Origin: UBA6912 sp963792895
GTDB lineage: Bacteria > Actinomycetota > Acidimicrobiia > Spongiisociales > UBA5794
Assembly: GCA_963792895.1 (NCBI GenBank)
Contig: CAWBYA010000003.1
Location: 1-64,000, forward strand
Direction: 5' to 3'
Length of the DNA: 64,000 nt
Position 1 is the stretch's first letter, and each line of letters begins with the position of its first letter. Under the pieces are notes generated by a model that did no database searches, had not been told where the DNA came from, and worked only from the letters and a program-made list of their open reading frames with translations. Position numbers and translations under genes: made by a program. Below, piece by piece: positions 52,955 through 62,689 of the stretch.

Positions 52955-54491
52955 ATGAGAACCGTTGTCCTCGATGGGGGGCCGCTCGCCCCGGCAGACG
53001 TCGTGGCCGTCGCCAGGGGTGAGGCAGGCGTGGCCCTTGGGCCCGGCGTTGCCGATCGTATGGCACCCGCCCGACGGGTCGTCGACGACGTCATCGCCAA
53101 CAACCGCACCGTGTACGGCATAACGACGGGCTTTGGGGCCCTCGCCTCGACGCACATCCTTCCAGAGCTCGCAGAGCAGCTACAGCTGGGCCTCGTGCGA
53201 AGCCACGCCGCAGGGGTAGGTCCGCCGCTGCCGAACGAGATCGTCAGGGCGATGATGCTGCTGCGGGCGCGTACTCTTGCCCAAGGGCACTCGGGCGTGC
53301 GGTCTGAAGTGGTGGAGCGTATGGTCGAGCTTCTCGACCACGACCTGCTTCCGGTCGTTCCAGCCCAGGGATCAGTGGGGGCGAGCGGCGATCTGGCGCC
53401 GTTCGCGCACCTCGCTCTGCCGCTCATCGGGGAAGGGCTTCTTCGCCACGGCGACACCGTCGGACCAGCCGCCGAGCTGATGGCCGAGCACGGGATCGCA
53501 CCGCTGCAGCTCCACGCCAAGGAAGGGCTGAGCCTCCTGAACGGCACCGAAGGGATGCTCGCGATGGGAATCCTTGCGGTCGACCGCGCCCGGCGGCTCG
53601 CCCACGCTGCCGACGTTGCGTGTGCATTGTCTGTCGAGGCGCTGCTGGGATCTGTCCGGCCGTTCGAGCCGCGCATCCATGCGCTCCGCCCGCATCCCGG
53701 CCAGGCCGCATCTGCCCGACTGATCGCATCGCTCATGGAGGGTTCGGAGATCTCCTCGAGTCACTCGGACGACTTCGAGCATGCGGTTCAAGATGCGTAC
53801 AGCCTGCGGTGCGCACCGCAAGTTCACGGGGCCGCCGTGCGACGTCATCGACTATGCGGATGCGGTGTTCGGCCGCGAGCTGCAGGCGGTGACGGACAAC
53901 CCCATCGTGTTCCCCGCTGAGAACGACGTCGTGTCCGGCGGCAACTTCCACGGCCAGCCGCTTGCGTTCGCACTCGATTTCTTGGCCATTGCCGTCACGG
54001 AACTCGGCTCGATCTCGGAGCGCCGCACAGACAGGATCCTCGACCCGGATCGCTCGAGCGGGCTTCCCCCCTTCCTCGCTTCTCAGCCGGGTTTGACGTC
54101 CGGGTACATGCTGGCCCAGTACACGGCGGCTGCTCTCGTTGCCGAGAACAGGGTGCTGTGCCACCCGGCGTCGGTCGACTCGATCCCGACGTCGGGCCTC
54201 CAGGAGGACCATGTGTCGATGGGGTGGGGCGCCGGCCGAAAGCTGTCACAGGTTTTGGACAACACCGTGCGCGTGCTCGGCATCGAGCTCATGTGCGCTG
54301 TCGAGGGCGTCGGCCACCGCTCTCCACTCCGTCCTGGCTCCGGTGCAGCTGCGGTCGTGGCGGCCGTACGCGACGTAGTCGCGCCGCTCGAGGTGGATCG
54401 TCCGATTGGGGTCGATATCGAGGCAATCGCCGCGTGGCTCGACGACGGGATGCTCGAAGCCGTGGTGCGACCGTGGACGCACACCCCCTGA
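52955..54491 (+). CDS. hutH: Histidine ammonia-lyase, one frameshift
   Basis: Deaminates L-histidine to urocanate. The MIO cofactor triad ASG is at 143-145 in GSVGASGDLAPFAHL. Other HAL blocks are TVYGITTGFGALA, QLGLVRSHAAGVG, ALQLHAKEGLSLLNGTEGMLA (here PLQLHAKEGLSLLNGTEGM), ELQAVTDNPIVFP, GGNFHGQPLAFALDF and SGLQEDHVSMGWGAGRKL. The frame breaks near 53837; removing one G gives VHGAACDVIDYADAVFG. No other hut genes are adjacent, so it may be a solitary lyase. Confidence 0.93.
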
Positions 54492-54500
54492 TGTAGCCCG

Positions 54501-54506
54501 TACAAT
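54501..54506 (+). promoter_or_regulatory. -10 box TACAAT for the small amphipathic-protein gene
   Basis: TACAAT lies 33 nt before the ATG at 54540 and upstream of the SD AGGAGA (54529-54534). No clear -35 element. Confidence 0.45.
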
Positions 54507-54539
54507 GTGGCGATATCCCCCGACCGACAGGAGACCGAG

Positions 54540-54812
54540 ATGGGTTTGATGGACACGGTGAAGAAGTGGTTCGGCTCGGCCAAGGAAGCGGCCGGAGATG
54601 TCGCCGACAAGGCGGGCGACAAGGCGGGCAGCGCGCTCACCAAGGCCAAGGATGTCGCCGGCGACGTTGCCGAGAAGGCGGGCGACGCGGCCGAGGGTGC
54701 CTGGGAGAAGACCAAGGATGCCGTCGAAGACGTCAAGGACAAGTTCGACGGTGACGACGATGGCGGCGCAGCCGCGATCCGTGACACCCCCGAGGGTGGT
54801 GGGGGAAGCTGA
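54540..54812 (+). CDS. Small Ala/Lys/Asp-rich amphipathic-helix protein (LEA-like repeats)
   Basis: A 90-residue protein. It begins MGLMDTVKKWFGSAKEAAG and carries about five 11-14-residue variants of DVADKAGDKAG, all alternating charged and Ala/Gly positions, as in LEA-type or YtxH-like stress proteins and in mycobacterial MT0933-type proteins. No signal peptide or cysteine. It could coat membranes or proteins on desiccation or envelope stress. It ends in a Gly/Ser-rich tail and is followed by a strong terminator. Confidence 0.75.
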   Translation: MGLMDTVKKWFGSAKEAAGDVADKAGDKAGSALTKAKDVAGDVAEKAGDAAEGAWEKTKDAVEDVKDKFDGDDDGGAAAIRDTPEGGGGS

Positions 54813-54840
54813 CGCCTCGCCTCTCCTGAATCGACCGAGC

Positions 54841-54873
54841 AGCGACCGCCGACCGTCGAGGCCGGCGGTCGCT
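54841..54873. terminator. Terminator between the small-protein gene and the YCII gene
   Basis: AGCGACCGCCG and CGGCGGTCGCT pair perfectly (11 bp) around an 11-nt loop and are followed by TCGCTTT. Confidence 0.85.
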
Positions 54874-54879
54874 TCGCTT

Positions 54880-55266
54880 TCACATCGTATCGGGAGTGTC
54901 GAGCACGACCCTGCGCAGGTCGATGCCGAGCACCGGGAGGACCTCGATACTCCCGATACGAGACGCCGCCAGTCGCTCTGCAAGGCTGGCGGCAGCTTGG
55001 AGGTCGTCGGCCTCCACCAGGTAGATCCCACCGATCTGCTCCCGAGACTCGGCGAACGGCCCGTCGGTTGCGAACGGCTTGCCGCCGCGCAACCTGATGA
55101 CCCGTGCATCGTTGGCCGCGCCCAGCCGGAGGCTCCCTACGTTCCGACCCGCCGCAGTGAGATCGGTATCGAATGCGTCTACTGCCGCTGCCATGGCCAT
55201 GAAGTCTTCCGGCCTCTGTCCCTCTGTCACCTCGGGATCGGTTCGGATCATCAACGCGAAGTACAT
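54880..55266 (-). CDS. YCII-related protein
   Basis: A 128-residue dimeric alpha/beta-barrel protein: MYFALMIRTDPE at the start, then VIRLRGGKPFATDGPFAESREQIGGIYLVEADDLQAAASLAERL and a terminal IEVLPVLG. The DGPFAESREQIGGIYLVE block is diagnostic of the DGPF/YCII domain often linked to ECF sigma genes. GAGGAGAG precedes ATG 55266. It is not next to a sigma gene here. Confidence 0.88.
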   Translation of the reverse strand: MYFALMIRTDPEVTEGQRPEDFMAMAAAVDAFDTDLTAAGRNVGSLRLGAANDARVIRLRGGKPFATDGPFAESREQIGGIYLVEADDLQAAASLAERLAASRIGSIEVLPVLGIDLRRVVLDTPDTM

Positions 55267-55387
55267 GGGTGCTCTCCTCGGCTCGAGTCTTGCCACAACG
55301 ACGACTCGTCATCGCCAGTCTCGACGCTTCGCAGGCAGGTAGCGCCGGTGGCCTGCGAAGCCCCTGCCCGTGCCAGACTGCCGGGCG

Positions 55388-56180
55388 ATGACGCACCCCT
55401 ACTTCTCGCTCGAGCATCCTGCGCGCTTGGCGCACCGGGGCTCGCGGCTGTTGTGGCCGGAGAACACGATGGTCGCGTTCGCCGGCGCCGTCGAGGACTT
55501 GAGCTATCGCTATCTGGAGACCGACGTGCGGGCCACGCGGGACGGCGTGCTCGTGACGTTCCACGATGCCACTCTGCAGCGGACGACGAACGGCGTCGGC
55601 AGATGTCGCCGACTGGCTGTGGGAGGACCTGCGCCATCTGGACGCTGCGTGGAGCTTTGGGGCCGATGACGGCTTTCCGCTCAGGGGGACCGGGGTCCGC
55701 ATCCCGCGGCTCGACGAGGTATTTGCGACATGGCCGGCGGTCAACATCAACATCGACCTCAAGGACGACAACCTCGAGTGGCCGGTCGCCGATGCCGTCA
55801 TCAGGAGTCGGCGCGTGCAGAAGGTGCTGATCGGTTCGTTCTCCGACCGGCGTATCGCTCGGTTTCGTCGTGTCAGCAGAGGGGCCGTTGCGACATCGGC
55901 GGGCACTGCCGTCTCCGTCGCCGCGTGGGCGGCCTCACGCCTCGGGCGCCGGCTTCCGGCCCGTCCCGATGCGTATCAGCTTCCGTTTGCGGCCCGGGGT
56001 GCGCAACTCGATCGACGATTCGTGGATGCCGCACACAATGCGCAGGCGCAGGTGCACGCTTGGACGGTCAACGAACGGGTGGACATGGGACGTTTGCTCG
56101 ACCTCGGTGTCGACGGCATCGTGACCGACAGGCCGGATCTGCTCAACGAGGTCGTGGCCAGCAGGCGGGGGAATGGCTGA
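55388..56180 (+). CDS. Glycerophosphodiester phosphodiesterase, one frameshift
   Basis: About 264 residues. The TIM-barrel catalytic start is LAHRGSRLLWPENTMVAFAGA, with ETDVRATRDGVLVTFHDATLQRTTNG carrying the metal Glu/Asp and catalytic His. A +1 shift near 55601 leads to ADVADWLWEDLRHLD, IPRLDEVFATWPAVNINIDLKDD and QVHAWTVNERVDMGRLLDLGVDGIVTDRPDLL. It releases glycerol 3-phosphate from glycerophosphodiesters. Stop overlaps the MOSC start by 8 nt. Confidence 0.92.
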
Positions 56181-56752
56181 GCTGATCGGACGCGTCGTTC
56201 GGTTGCAGTTGCAGCGAGGTCCGCTGCGCCGCAATGCGACGTACGACCCCTCTGCGCTGGTCGCGGTGGAGCGGGCAATCGTGAGCGGCCGGGGGTTCAT
56301 CGGCTGCGGTGGCCGGGGGTTGGATGCTCGACGTTCATCATGCCGACCACCCCGAAGTCCGAGGCCGCGGCTTGCGGGGGCTCTCGATGGGGTTCAGCTC
56401 GCACTATGCCGCAATGGCGCAGCGGTTCGGGGATCTGCCACTCGGCGTTGCCGGCGAGAACGTGATCGTCGGGACGGAGCACCGGTGGACGGTCTCGGAT
56501 CTGGAGGCAGGCGTCGCAATCCATCCCGCCGATGGCGAGTCGGAGGCCGTGTTCGCTCCGGTGCGGCCCGCCGAGCCATGCCTGGAGTTCGCGTCGTTCG
56601 TGCTCGGCCTCCCAGAACGAGCGGCGCGGGACGACGTTCGGGATGAGCTCGACTTCCTGAGCGGCGGGATCCGCGGCTTCCTCGTCGATCCCGCCCGACT
56701 CCGGTCGCCGCATCCCGTTGCTGTCGGCGATGAGGTGTGGACGGTCGGATGA
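56173..56752 (+). CDS. MOSC-domain-like protein, one frameshift
   Basis: About 193 residues. A short N-part (AELIGRVVRLQLQRGPLRRNATYDP) and, after a +1 shift in the GGGGG run 56315-56319, WMLDVHHADHPEVRGRGLRGLSMGFSSHYAAMAQRFGDLPLGVAGENVIVG and LRSPHPVAVGDEVWTV in order. The GVAGENVIV stretch is the MOSC signature. The usual sulfur-carrier Cys is seen in EPCLEF. Homologs are molybdopterin-linked or unknown. Confidence 0.78.
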
Positions 56753-56835
56753 GCCACCTGCCGGTCCGGGACCTTCGCCGCTTGCGCCGGTAGCGTTCAG
56801 GCGGAAGATGGGGGCACGCACAAAGGAGCAGACTC

Positions 56836-57462
56836 ATGCGAGTGGCCGACTTCATGGCCCGCAAGCTCGTCACCGTGGAGCCGGGCGATTCCCTGCGCCG
56901 TGCCGCCGAGCTCATGGCGGACAACAGGGTGAGCGGGCTGCCGGTCGTCGAGGACGGGAAGCTGGTCGGCGTGCTCACGGAGTCCGATTTCGTGAAGCTG
57001 AGCACCGGCCAAGGCAGGCGGCGCTGGCTCGATGTGCTGTTTGGCCGCTCTCAGCCCCAGAACGAAGCGACCCGGGTCGGAGATCTCATGACGGCTTCGC
57101 CCGTCACCATCGCACCGGACCGGCGGCTTCGGGACGCGGGCCGCCTCATGCTCGACGCAAAGGTGAAGCGGCTTCCGGTCGTCGACCAGCACGGAAACCT
57201 GCTCGGCATCATCAGCCGTGCCGACGTGCTGCGCAGCTACGCCCGTTCTGATACGGAGATCGCCGACGAAGTCGGAGACCTCCTGCACGAGTACATCGTG
57301 AAGGGCGTCACCGTCACGGTCCAGGACGGCGCCGTCACGTTGGACGGTTCCGTGCCCCAACGCACGGAGTCCCGCCTGGCCGAGGAGTTGGTGCGTCGGG
57401 TGGACGGTGTGGTGGCCGTCAACAACCACCTCGGCTGGGACGCCGACGACTACCTCACCTGA
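56836..57462 (+). CDS. CBS-domain pair with C-terminal BON domain
   Basis: A 208-residue protein. Two CBS motifs (FMARKLVTVEPGDSLRRAAELMADNRVSGLPVVEDGKLVGVLTESDF and LMTASPVTIAPDRRLRDAGRLMLDAKVKRLPVVDQHGNLLGIISRADV, given here as landmarks) bind adenine nucleotides. A BON domain follows (about 150-200: HEYIVKGVTVTVQDGAVTLDGSVPQ). Such proteins act as energy or stress sensors. ATG 56836 follows AAAGGAG. Confidence 0.92.
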   Translation: MRVADFMARKLVTVEPGDSLRRAAELMADNRVSGLPVVEDGKLVGVLTESDFVKLSTGQGRRRWLDVLFGRSQPQNEATRVGDLMTASPVTIAPDRRLRDAGRLMLDAKVKRLPVVDQHGNLLGIISRADVLRSYARSDTEIADEVGDLLHEYIVKGVTVTVQDGAVTLDGSVPQRTESRLAEELVRRVDGVVAVNNHLGWDADDYLT

Positions 57463-57479
57463 CGGCGCCGAGGCCGAGC

Positions 57480-57848
57480 TCAGCCTTCGGGCGAGAACGG
57501 AATGCCGTTCAACTGGATGAGCCGGTCGATCGCCGCATCCCGCGCCTCCGAGAAGGTTGCCCCGGCTACCTCGTGCTGCGGTTCCCCGCGCTCTTGGAGG
57601 TAGACGCGGTACGAGTCGCCATCGTCGATGACGTACAGCCCGTCACGAGGCCCGGCGATGTTGTTTCCCAATGCCAAGAGGGACGCAGGGGTCGGGATCT
57701 CGGAGATGAGATCGATGCGCTCCAGGTTGAACGCCGCGGCGAAGTCGGTCGTATTGGTGGCTCGCCGGCCGAGCACCTCGGACGCAAGCTGCCAGGCGCG
57801 ACGCTGCAAGATGGCCGTTGCTTGCTCTTGGCGTGTTGGGCGGCTCAT
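57480..57848 (-). CDS. Conserved hypothetical protein
   Basis: A 122-residue cytoplasmic protein without signal or membrane segments. It shows QLASEVLGRRATNTTDFAAAFNLERIDLISEIPTPASLLALGNN and GLYVIDDGDSYRVYLQERGEP. The family is not recognised. It follows WS/DGAT on the same strand after about 44 nt, if that gene is read to its corrected end. Confidence 0.7.
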   Translation of the reverse strand: MSRPTRQEQATAILQRRAWQLASEVLGRRATNTTDFAAAFNLERIDLISEIPTPASLLALGNNIAGPRDGLYVIDDGDSYRVYLQERGEPQHEVAGATFSEARDAAIDRLIQLNGIPFSPEG

Positions 57849-57892
57849 GGCTGTGCGAGGTTACCGGGCTGAGAAGGCACGCTGATCGGCGC

Positions 57893-59294
57893 TCAGGTTG
57901 CGGCCACCAACTCAGCGATCGCCTCCTCGAGCGTCGTGAGGGAGGATCGCTGCGTCGGGGCTGAGCTGCGGGCACGCAACGATGCCGACGTCGAGTTGGT
58001 CGAGGTAGCTCATCACCGTGATGTTGAGCCCGTTGCCGTCGTAGATCGGGGCGAGTGGATAGTTCGCCACCATGAGCGCTCCTCCCATGAACAGGGGTGT
58101 CGGCGAGCCCGCGAGGTTCGACATCGTGAGGTTGAACAGCGGTGTGACGCGGTCGGCGAGGTGGTGTGATGCGATGAAGCGAAACATGTGGGCGGTGAGC
58201 GTGGCCGGGGCGAGATCGCTCAGCTCTCGGACCGGATCACCCTCGCCCCCGCGCAGCTGTGCTTTTGCGCTCGACGTCTGGTCCGCAATGAAGCCGAGCC
58301 GCTCCAGCGGGTCGGCGAGGTCCGTGCCCAGCTTGATGAACATGTTCATCAGCTTGTTGGCGTCGCCGGTGGCCGAGTCGTCTCCGCGCACGGACATCGG
58401 CACCATCGCAACGAGGGAGCCGTCGATCGCCTCGCCGCGCCCCGTGAGATAGCGGGCGAGGCCGCCGCCACAAGCGGCGAGGATCACGTCGTTCACCGTT
58501 GTGCCGGTGGCGTTCTTGATGGCCTTGGCTTGGGTGAGCGACAGCGTCCTGAAGGCGAAGGAGCGCTCCGGCGTGAGCGGGGCGCTGAACGACACCTTTG
58601 GGGCTCCCGCCGGGAGCGTCTCAGCGAGGCTTCCGTGGCCCCCTTCCTGGATGATCTTGCGGCGTTTTCGGACGGCATGCGTGCCCCGGCGAATGGCTCG
58701 CACCGTACGCAGCGGTTGGGCCGCCATCGAGGCCGCTGCTCTTGCCAACAGCTCCAAGTCGCCGGGAACCCGATCGGGCTCCCAGGAACCTTCCGGCTTC
58801 GGGACGGGTTCGATGTCCGGCGTCGGGTCGAACATCGCCGCAACCATGCGGATGCCTGCCATTCCGTCCATCGCCGCGTGGTGCGCCTTCGTGAGAATCG
58901 CAAAGCGCCCGCCGGTGACCCCTTCGATGACCCAGACCTCCCACAGCGGGCGGTTGCGATCGAGCTGTGTCGACATCAGCTCACCCGCGAGGGTGGCCAG
59001 TTCCTCCGGCCCGCCCGGCGCCGGTACTGCGATGTGGCGGGTATGCCACCCAAGGTCGAAATCGGGATCGTCGACCCAATGGGGATGATCGAGCTGGAGC
59101 GGCACCTCGGCGAGCCGGCGACGGAACTGAGGGACCAGGTGAATGCGGTCGGCGTAGATCTCCCGCACACGGTCGACACCCCAGTCGCCGGGGGCGGTCG
59201 ACGGGTCGAAGATCGCCAGGCTGCCCACATGCATGTGGGACGTCGGCGACTCGAGGTAGAGGAAGTTGGCGTCGAAGCTGGAGAGGCGGCGCAT
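57893..59294 (-). CDS. Wax ester synthase / diacylglycerol acyltransferase (WS/DGAT), C-terminal frameshift
   Basis: About 467 residues, catalysing acyl transfer to alcohols or diacylglycerol for storage lipids. The catalytic motif is KAHHAAMDGMAG (HHxxxDG, 138-144), with DANFLYLESPTSHMHVG at the N-terminus, VNDVILAACGGGLARYL and FNLTMSNLAGSPTPLFMGG. The last residues in the main frame (PHDARGGDR) are wrong: removing one base of the GGG run at 57940-57942 gives ILLTTLEEAIAELVAAT, the normal end of the family. Confidence 0.92.
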
Positions 59295-59436
59295 CTCCAG
59301 CCGATGTTACGTGCCTTCGCCGTGCCGCGCCGGGCGGCGCGTTTCGGCTGCGCGGTCCTGCGCCGGGGGCGCATGGAGGTCGATCGGGCAGCGCCCACCT
59401 GCCGCTCCTGCGGCGCTGAGGCGGTACGATCAACAG

Positions 59437-59880
59437 ATGCCGAAGCCCGATGAAGTAGTTCACGACAGCCCTACAGGATGGGTGGCCGACCACATCGACT
59501 CCTACGTATCGAGCGATGGAGAGACGGGCCACAGCTGGCGGGGGGTCGACACGTTGCTGCTCACGACCAGAGGACGGAAGACGGGCAAGCTGCGCCGCAC
59601 GGCCTTGATCTACCGGCGTGACGGCGATCGATACGTGATCGTCGCCTCGAAGGGCGGGCACACCAACCACCCGCTGTGGTATCTCAACCTGCAGGCAGAG
59701 CCGGAGGTCTATCTGCAGGTGGGGGCCGACGAGTTCACCGGTCACGCCTCTACCGCCGTCGGCGAGGAGCGAGAGCGCCTGTGGCGTCACATGACGGAAG
59801 TCTGGCCCGACTACGACGAGTATCAGAAGAGCACGGACCGCGAGATCCCTGTGGTCGTCATCGAGCCCCAACGGCCGTAG
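59437..59880 (+). CDS. Deazaflavin (F420)-dependent nitroreductase-family protein
   Basis: A 147-residue Ddn-like protein with GVDTLLLTTRGRKTGKLRRTALIYRRDGDRYVIVASKGGHTNHPLWYLNLQAEPEVYLQVG in order and a C-terminal WPDYDEYQKSTDREIPVVVIEP. It is a distinct member of the same family as the 11731-12141 product and closer to the canonical Ddn. A TACGAT box (59425-59430) lies 6 nt before the ATG, consistent with a leaderless transcript. Confidence 0.9.
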   Translation: MPKPDEVVHDSPTGWVADHIDSYVSSDGETGHSWRGVDTLLLTTRGRKTGKLRRTALIYRRDGDRYVIVASKGGHTNHPLWYLNLQAEPEVYLQVGADEFTGHASTAVGEERERLWRHMTEVWPDYDEYQKSTDREIPVVVIEPQRP

Positions 59881-60158
59881 TTCTCCGAGGCGACGAGCTC
59901 CTCTTCCCGGCGAGGTGTCGGAAGCCGCTCGGCTCGTCAGCCACCGCCGGTGCTTTCACCGAGCGCTGAGGTTCCATGGCTGCGTGCCGGCGGGGCGCCG
60001 TCCCCATTCGACCTCGCCTGCGAAGGGCCACGTCGTCCACCTCATGAGACGTCCGTCGACGGGTGGGGCGCGAGCCGTTCGCAGAAGATCCCTGTCCGGG
60101 GTCGTTTCGGCAGTTACCATCTTCGCCTGCGCGACCGGCTGGAGAGAGGATCACGCTC

Positions 60159-60527
60159 GTGAGGTTTCTGTGGAGGCTGCTCATCAATGCAGCGGCACTC
60201 TGGATCGCCGGGATAGTGGTTCCGGGCGTCACGTTTGCCGACGGGGTCGGTTTCTTCGACGTGCTGCTCGTCGCCCTCATCTTCGGCCTCGTCAATGCGT
60301 TCATTCGTCCCGTCGTGAAGCTGCTCACGCTGCCGATCAACCTGATGACCTTGGGGCTGTTCACGATCGTGATCAACGCCTTGATGGTGGTCATCACGTC
60401 GGCGCTGTCGAGCACGTTCACGCTGGAAGGCGGCACGTTCGAGCAGTTCCTTGGGGCGGTGCTCGCTGCCATCGTCATCAGTGCCGTGAGCATGGTGCTC
60501 AGTTGGGTGCTTCCGGACGGCAAGTGA
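60159..60527 (+). CDS. Phage-holin family 4 / Mycobacterial 4-TMS membrane protein
   Basis: A 122-residue protein with four membrane helices (LLINAAALWIAGIVV, FFDVLLVALIFGLVNAFI, LGLFTIVINALMVVIT and LGAVLAAIVISAVSMVLSWVL). The stretch GLVNAFIRPVVKLLTLPINLMTLGLFT is diagnostic of PF04020. Such proteins are chromosomal and not linked to prophage here. GGAGAGAGGA precedes the GTG. The upstream 59881-60158 region holds no gene that I can support. Confidence 0.88.
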   Translation: MRFLWRLLINAAALWIAGIVVPGVTFADGVGFFDVLLVALIFGLVNAFIRPVVKLLTLPINLMTLGLFTIVINALMVVITSALSSTFTLEGGTFEQFLGAVLAAIVISAVSMVLSWVLPDGK

Positions 60528-60663
60528 GCGGATGGGCGAGGCGCTGGCCGAGTGAGTTCGACCTCGCACCGCTGTGCGCCTGATCGCGTGAGGCACGGGG
60601 TCTGCTGACGCTGCACCGATGCGCCTGGCGACGAGCCGATAGACGCAAAGCACCGAAGCCCGG

Positions 60664-60684
60664 CGAGCCCCGTGTCGTGGCTCG
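60664..60684 (-). terminator. Hairpin after leuD
   Basis: CGAGCC (60664-60669) and GGCTCG (60679-60684) with a 9-nt loop, immediately downstream of the leuD stop on the minus strand. Confidence 0.5.
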
Positions 60685-60686
60685 GG

Positions 60687-61289
60687 TTACGCCAAGGAGG
60701 GCTTGAAGCTCGGACGGCTCGCCTCGAAGGCGTCGATCGCATCGGCGTGCTGCATCGAAAGGGCGATGTGGTCGAGCCCGTTCAGGAGGCAGTACTCGAC
60801 GAATGGGTCGATGTCGAACGTCGTCTTGAATTCGCCTGCCGCGACCGTGTGGGTCTCGAGGTCGATCACGACCTCGTTCTCCGGGTCCTGAGCGATGCGG
60901 GTGAGTTCGGCCACCTCGCCCTCGGTGAGCACGACGGGTAGCAGACCGATCTTGTGGCAGTTGTTGCGAAAGATGTCGGCGAACGACGGAGCGATGATGG
61001 CTTCGAACCCGCGGTCCTCGAGCGCCCATGGGGCGTGCTCTCGCGAGGAGCCCGATCCGAAGTTGGGGCCGCTGACGAGCACTGTCGCGTCGGCATACCC
61101 GGGCCGGTTGAGCACGAATTCGGGTCGTGGCTCGCCTTCCTCATCCAAGGCCCAGTCGTAGAAGAGGAACGGCCCGAAGCCGGTGCGCTCCACCCGCTTG
61201 AGGAACTGTTTCGGGATGATCTGGTCGGTGTCGACGTTGGCCCGCGGGAGTGGCGCCATCTTTCCCTGGATGACAGACACGGGTTTCAT
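60687..61289 (-). CDS. leuD: 3-isopropylmalate dehydratase small subunit
   Basis: A 200-residue subunit of leucine biosynthesis. Signatures are LPRANVDTDQIIPKQFLKRV, SGPNFGSGSSREHAPWALEDRGFEAIIAPSFADIFRNN and DPFVEYCLLNGLDHIALSM in order. The ATG at 61289 overlaps the leuC stop as ATGA. Works with LeuC to isomerise 2-isopropylmalate. Confidence 0.97.
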   Translation of the reverse strand: MKPVSVIQGKMAPLPRANVDTDQIIPKQFLKRVERTGFGPFLFYDWALDEEGEPRPEFVLNRPGYADATVLVSGPNFGSGSSREHAPWALEDRGFEAIIAPSFADIFRNNCHKIGLLPVVLTEGEVAELTRIAQDPENEVVIDLETHTVAAGEFKTTFDIDPFVEYCLLNGLDHIALSMQHADAIDAFEASRPSFKPSLA

Positions 61290-62689
61290 GCCCAGCTCCT
61301 CACGTCGACGAAGCGCCCTTCCACAGCCGCTGCAACTGCCATCTGCGGGCTCACCAGATGGGTGCGTCCACCGCGCCCTTGCCTGCCTTCGAAGTTCCGG
61401 TTCGAGGTCGATGCGCAACGCTCGCCGGGAGACAGGATGTCGGGGTTCATTCCTAGGCACATCGAGCACCCGGCGTCTCGCCACTCGAACCCTGCTTCCT
61501 CGAAGATGCGGTCGAGGCCCTCCTCTTCGGCCTGGAGCTTCACGAGCCCGGATCCCGGCACGACCATGGCACTGACGCTGGGGTGGACCTTCTTGCCTAC
61601 GAGGAGAGCTGCTCCTGCCCGCAGGTCTTCGATGCGGGCGTTGGTGCACGAGCCGAAGAACACACGGTCGATGGCGATGTCCGTGATCAGCGTGCCGGGC
61701 TCGAGGTCCATGTAGTGCAGCGCCCGTTCTGTCGCGTCGCGGTCGAGCGGATCGTCGAAGTCGTTCGGCGAGGGGATGGCCGCCGTGACCGGGAGCGTTT
61801 GCGCCGGGTTCGTGCCCCATGACACGTGAGGGGCGAGGTCGGCGGCGGCGATGTCGACGTAATGATCGAAATCGGCGCCGGGGTCCGTCGGTAGGGTTTC
61901 CCAGTAGGCGACCGCCTCGTCCCATGCAGCACCCTTCGGCGCGTGGGGGCGGCCCTCGAGATAGGCGAACGTCTTGTCGTCGGGTGCGATCATCCCGGCG
62001 CGGGCGCCGCCTTCGATCGACATGTTGCAGATCGTCATGCGCCCCTCCATAGAAAGAGCGTCGATGGCTGACCCGCGATACTCGACGACGTAGCCAACGC
62101 CCCCATCAACACCGATGCGGGCGATGATGCCGAGGATGATGTCCTTGGCGGTCACGCCCGCAGCGAGCTCTCCGTCGATCGTGATCGCCATCGACTTCGG
62201 CTTGGCCTGGGGGAGCGTCTGGGTGGCGAGAACATGCTCGACCTCGGAGGTCCCGATGCCGAACGCCAGCGCCCCGAAGGCGCCGTGCGTAGACGTGTGC
62301 GAGTCGCCGCAGACGATGGTCATGCCCGGCTGAGTGACGCCTTGCTCGGGGCCGATCACATGCACGATGCCCTGGCGCGGGTCGTCGATGCCGAACATCG
62401 TGATGCCGTGGCGCTCACAGTTGCGGACCAGGGTCTCGATCTGGATCTTCGAGAGCGGGTCGCGGATCCCGAGCGCGCGACCTTCGGTGGGGACGCCGTG
62501 GTCGACCGTTGCGAGGGTGAGGTCGGGGCGGCGTACGGGCCTGCCTTGGAGCTCGAGCGACTCGAACGCCTGGGGCGAGGTGACTTCATGGACGAGGTGA
62601 AGGTCGATGTAGAGCAGGTCGGGCTCTTCGCCTCCGCTGCGCACGACATGGTCGTCCCAGACCTTCTCGTACAACGTCCTCGGCGCCAT
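61286..62689 (-). CDS. leuC: 3-isopropylmalate dehydratase large subunit
   Basis: A 467-residue aconitase-family enzyme. MAPRTLYEKVWDDHVV at the start, IVCGDSHTSTHGAFGALAFGIGTSEVEHVLATQ, VFFGSCTNARIEDLRAGA and CSMCLGMNPDIL, with three cysteines for the Fe4S4 cluster. It is upstream of leuD in an operon. The 62690-62949 leader shows no clear leader peptide or T-box. Confidence 0.97.
   Translation of the reverse strand: MAPRTLYEKVWDDHVVRSGGEEPDLLYIDLHLVHEVTSPQAFESLELQGRPVRRPDLTLATVDHGVPTEGRALGIRDPLSKIQIETLVRNCERHGITMFGIDDPRQGIVHVIGPEQGVTQPGMTIVCGDSHTSTHGAFGALAFGIGTSEVEHVLATQTLPQAKPKSMAITIDGELAAGVTAKDIILGIIARIGVDGGVGYVVEYRGSAIDALSMEGRMTICNMSIEGGARAGMIAPDDKTFAYLEGRPHAPKGAAWDEAVAYWETLPTDPGADFDHYVDIAAADLAPHVSWGTNPAQTLPVTAAIPSPNDFDDPLDRDATERALHYMDLEPGTLITDIAIDRVFFGSCTNARIEDLRAGAALLVGKKVHPSVSAMVVPGSGLVKLQAEEEGLDRIFEEAGFEWRDAGCSMCLGMNPDILSPGERCASTSNRNFEGRQGRGGRTHLVSPQMAVAAAVEGRFVDVRSWA

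Noticed and set aside
59955..60050. Minus-strand 29-codon ORF rich in Trp near 59.97-60.05 kb
   Set aside because: No SD or leaderless box, no conservation that can be judged, and no peptide-modification genes nearby.
60159..60527. Prophage signal from the holin-like protein
   Set aside because: PF04020 proteins are common chromosomal membrane proteins; no other phage genes are present.
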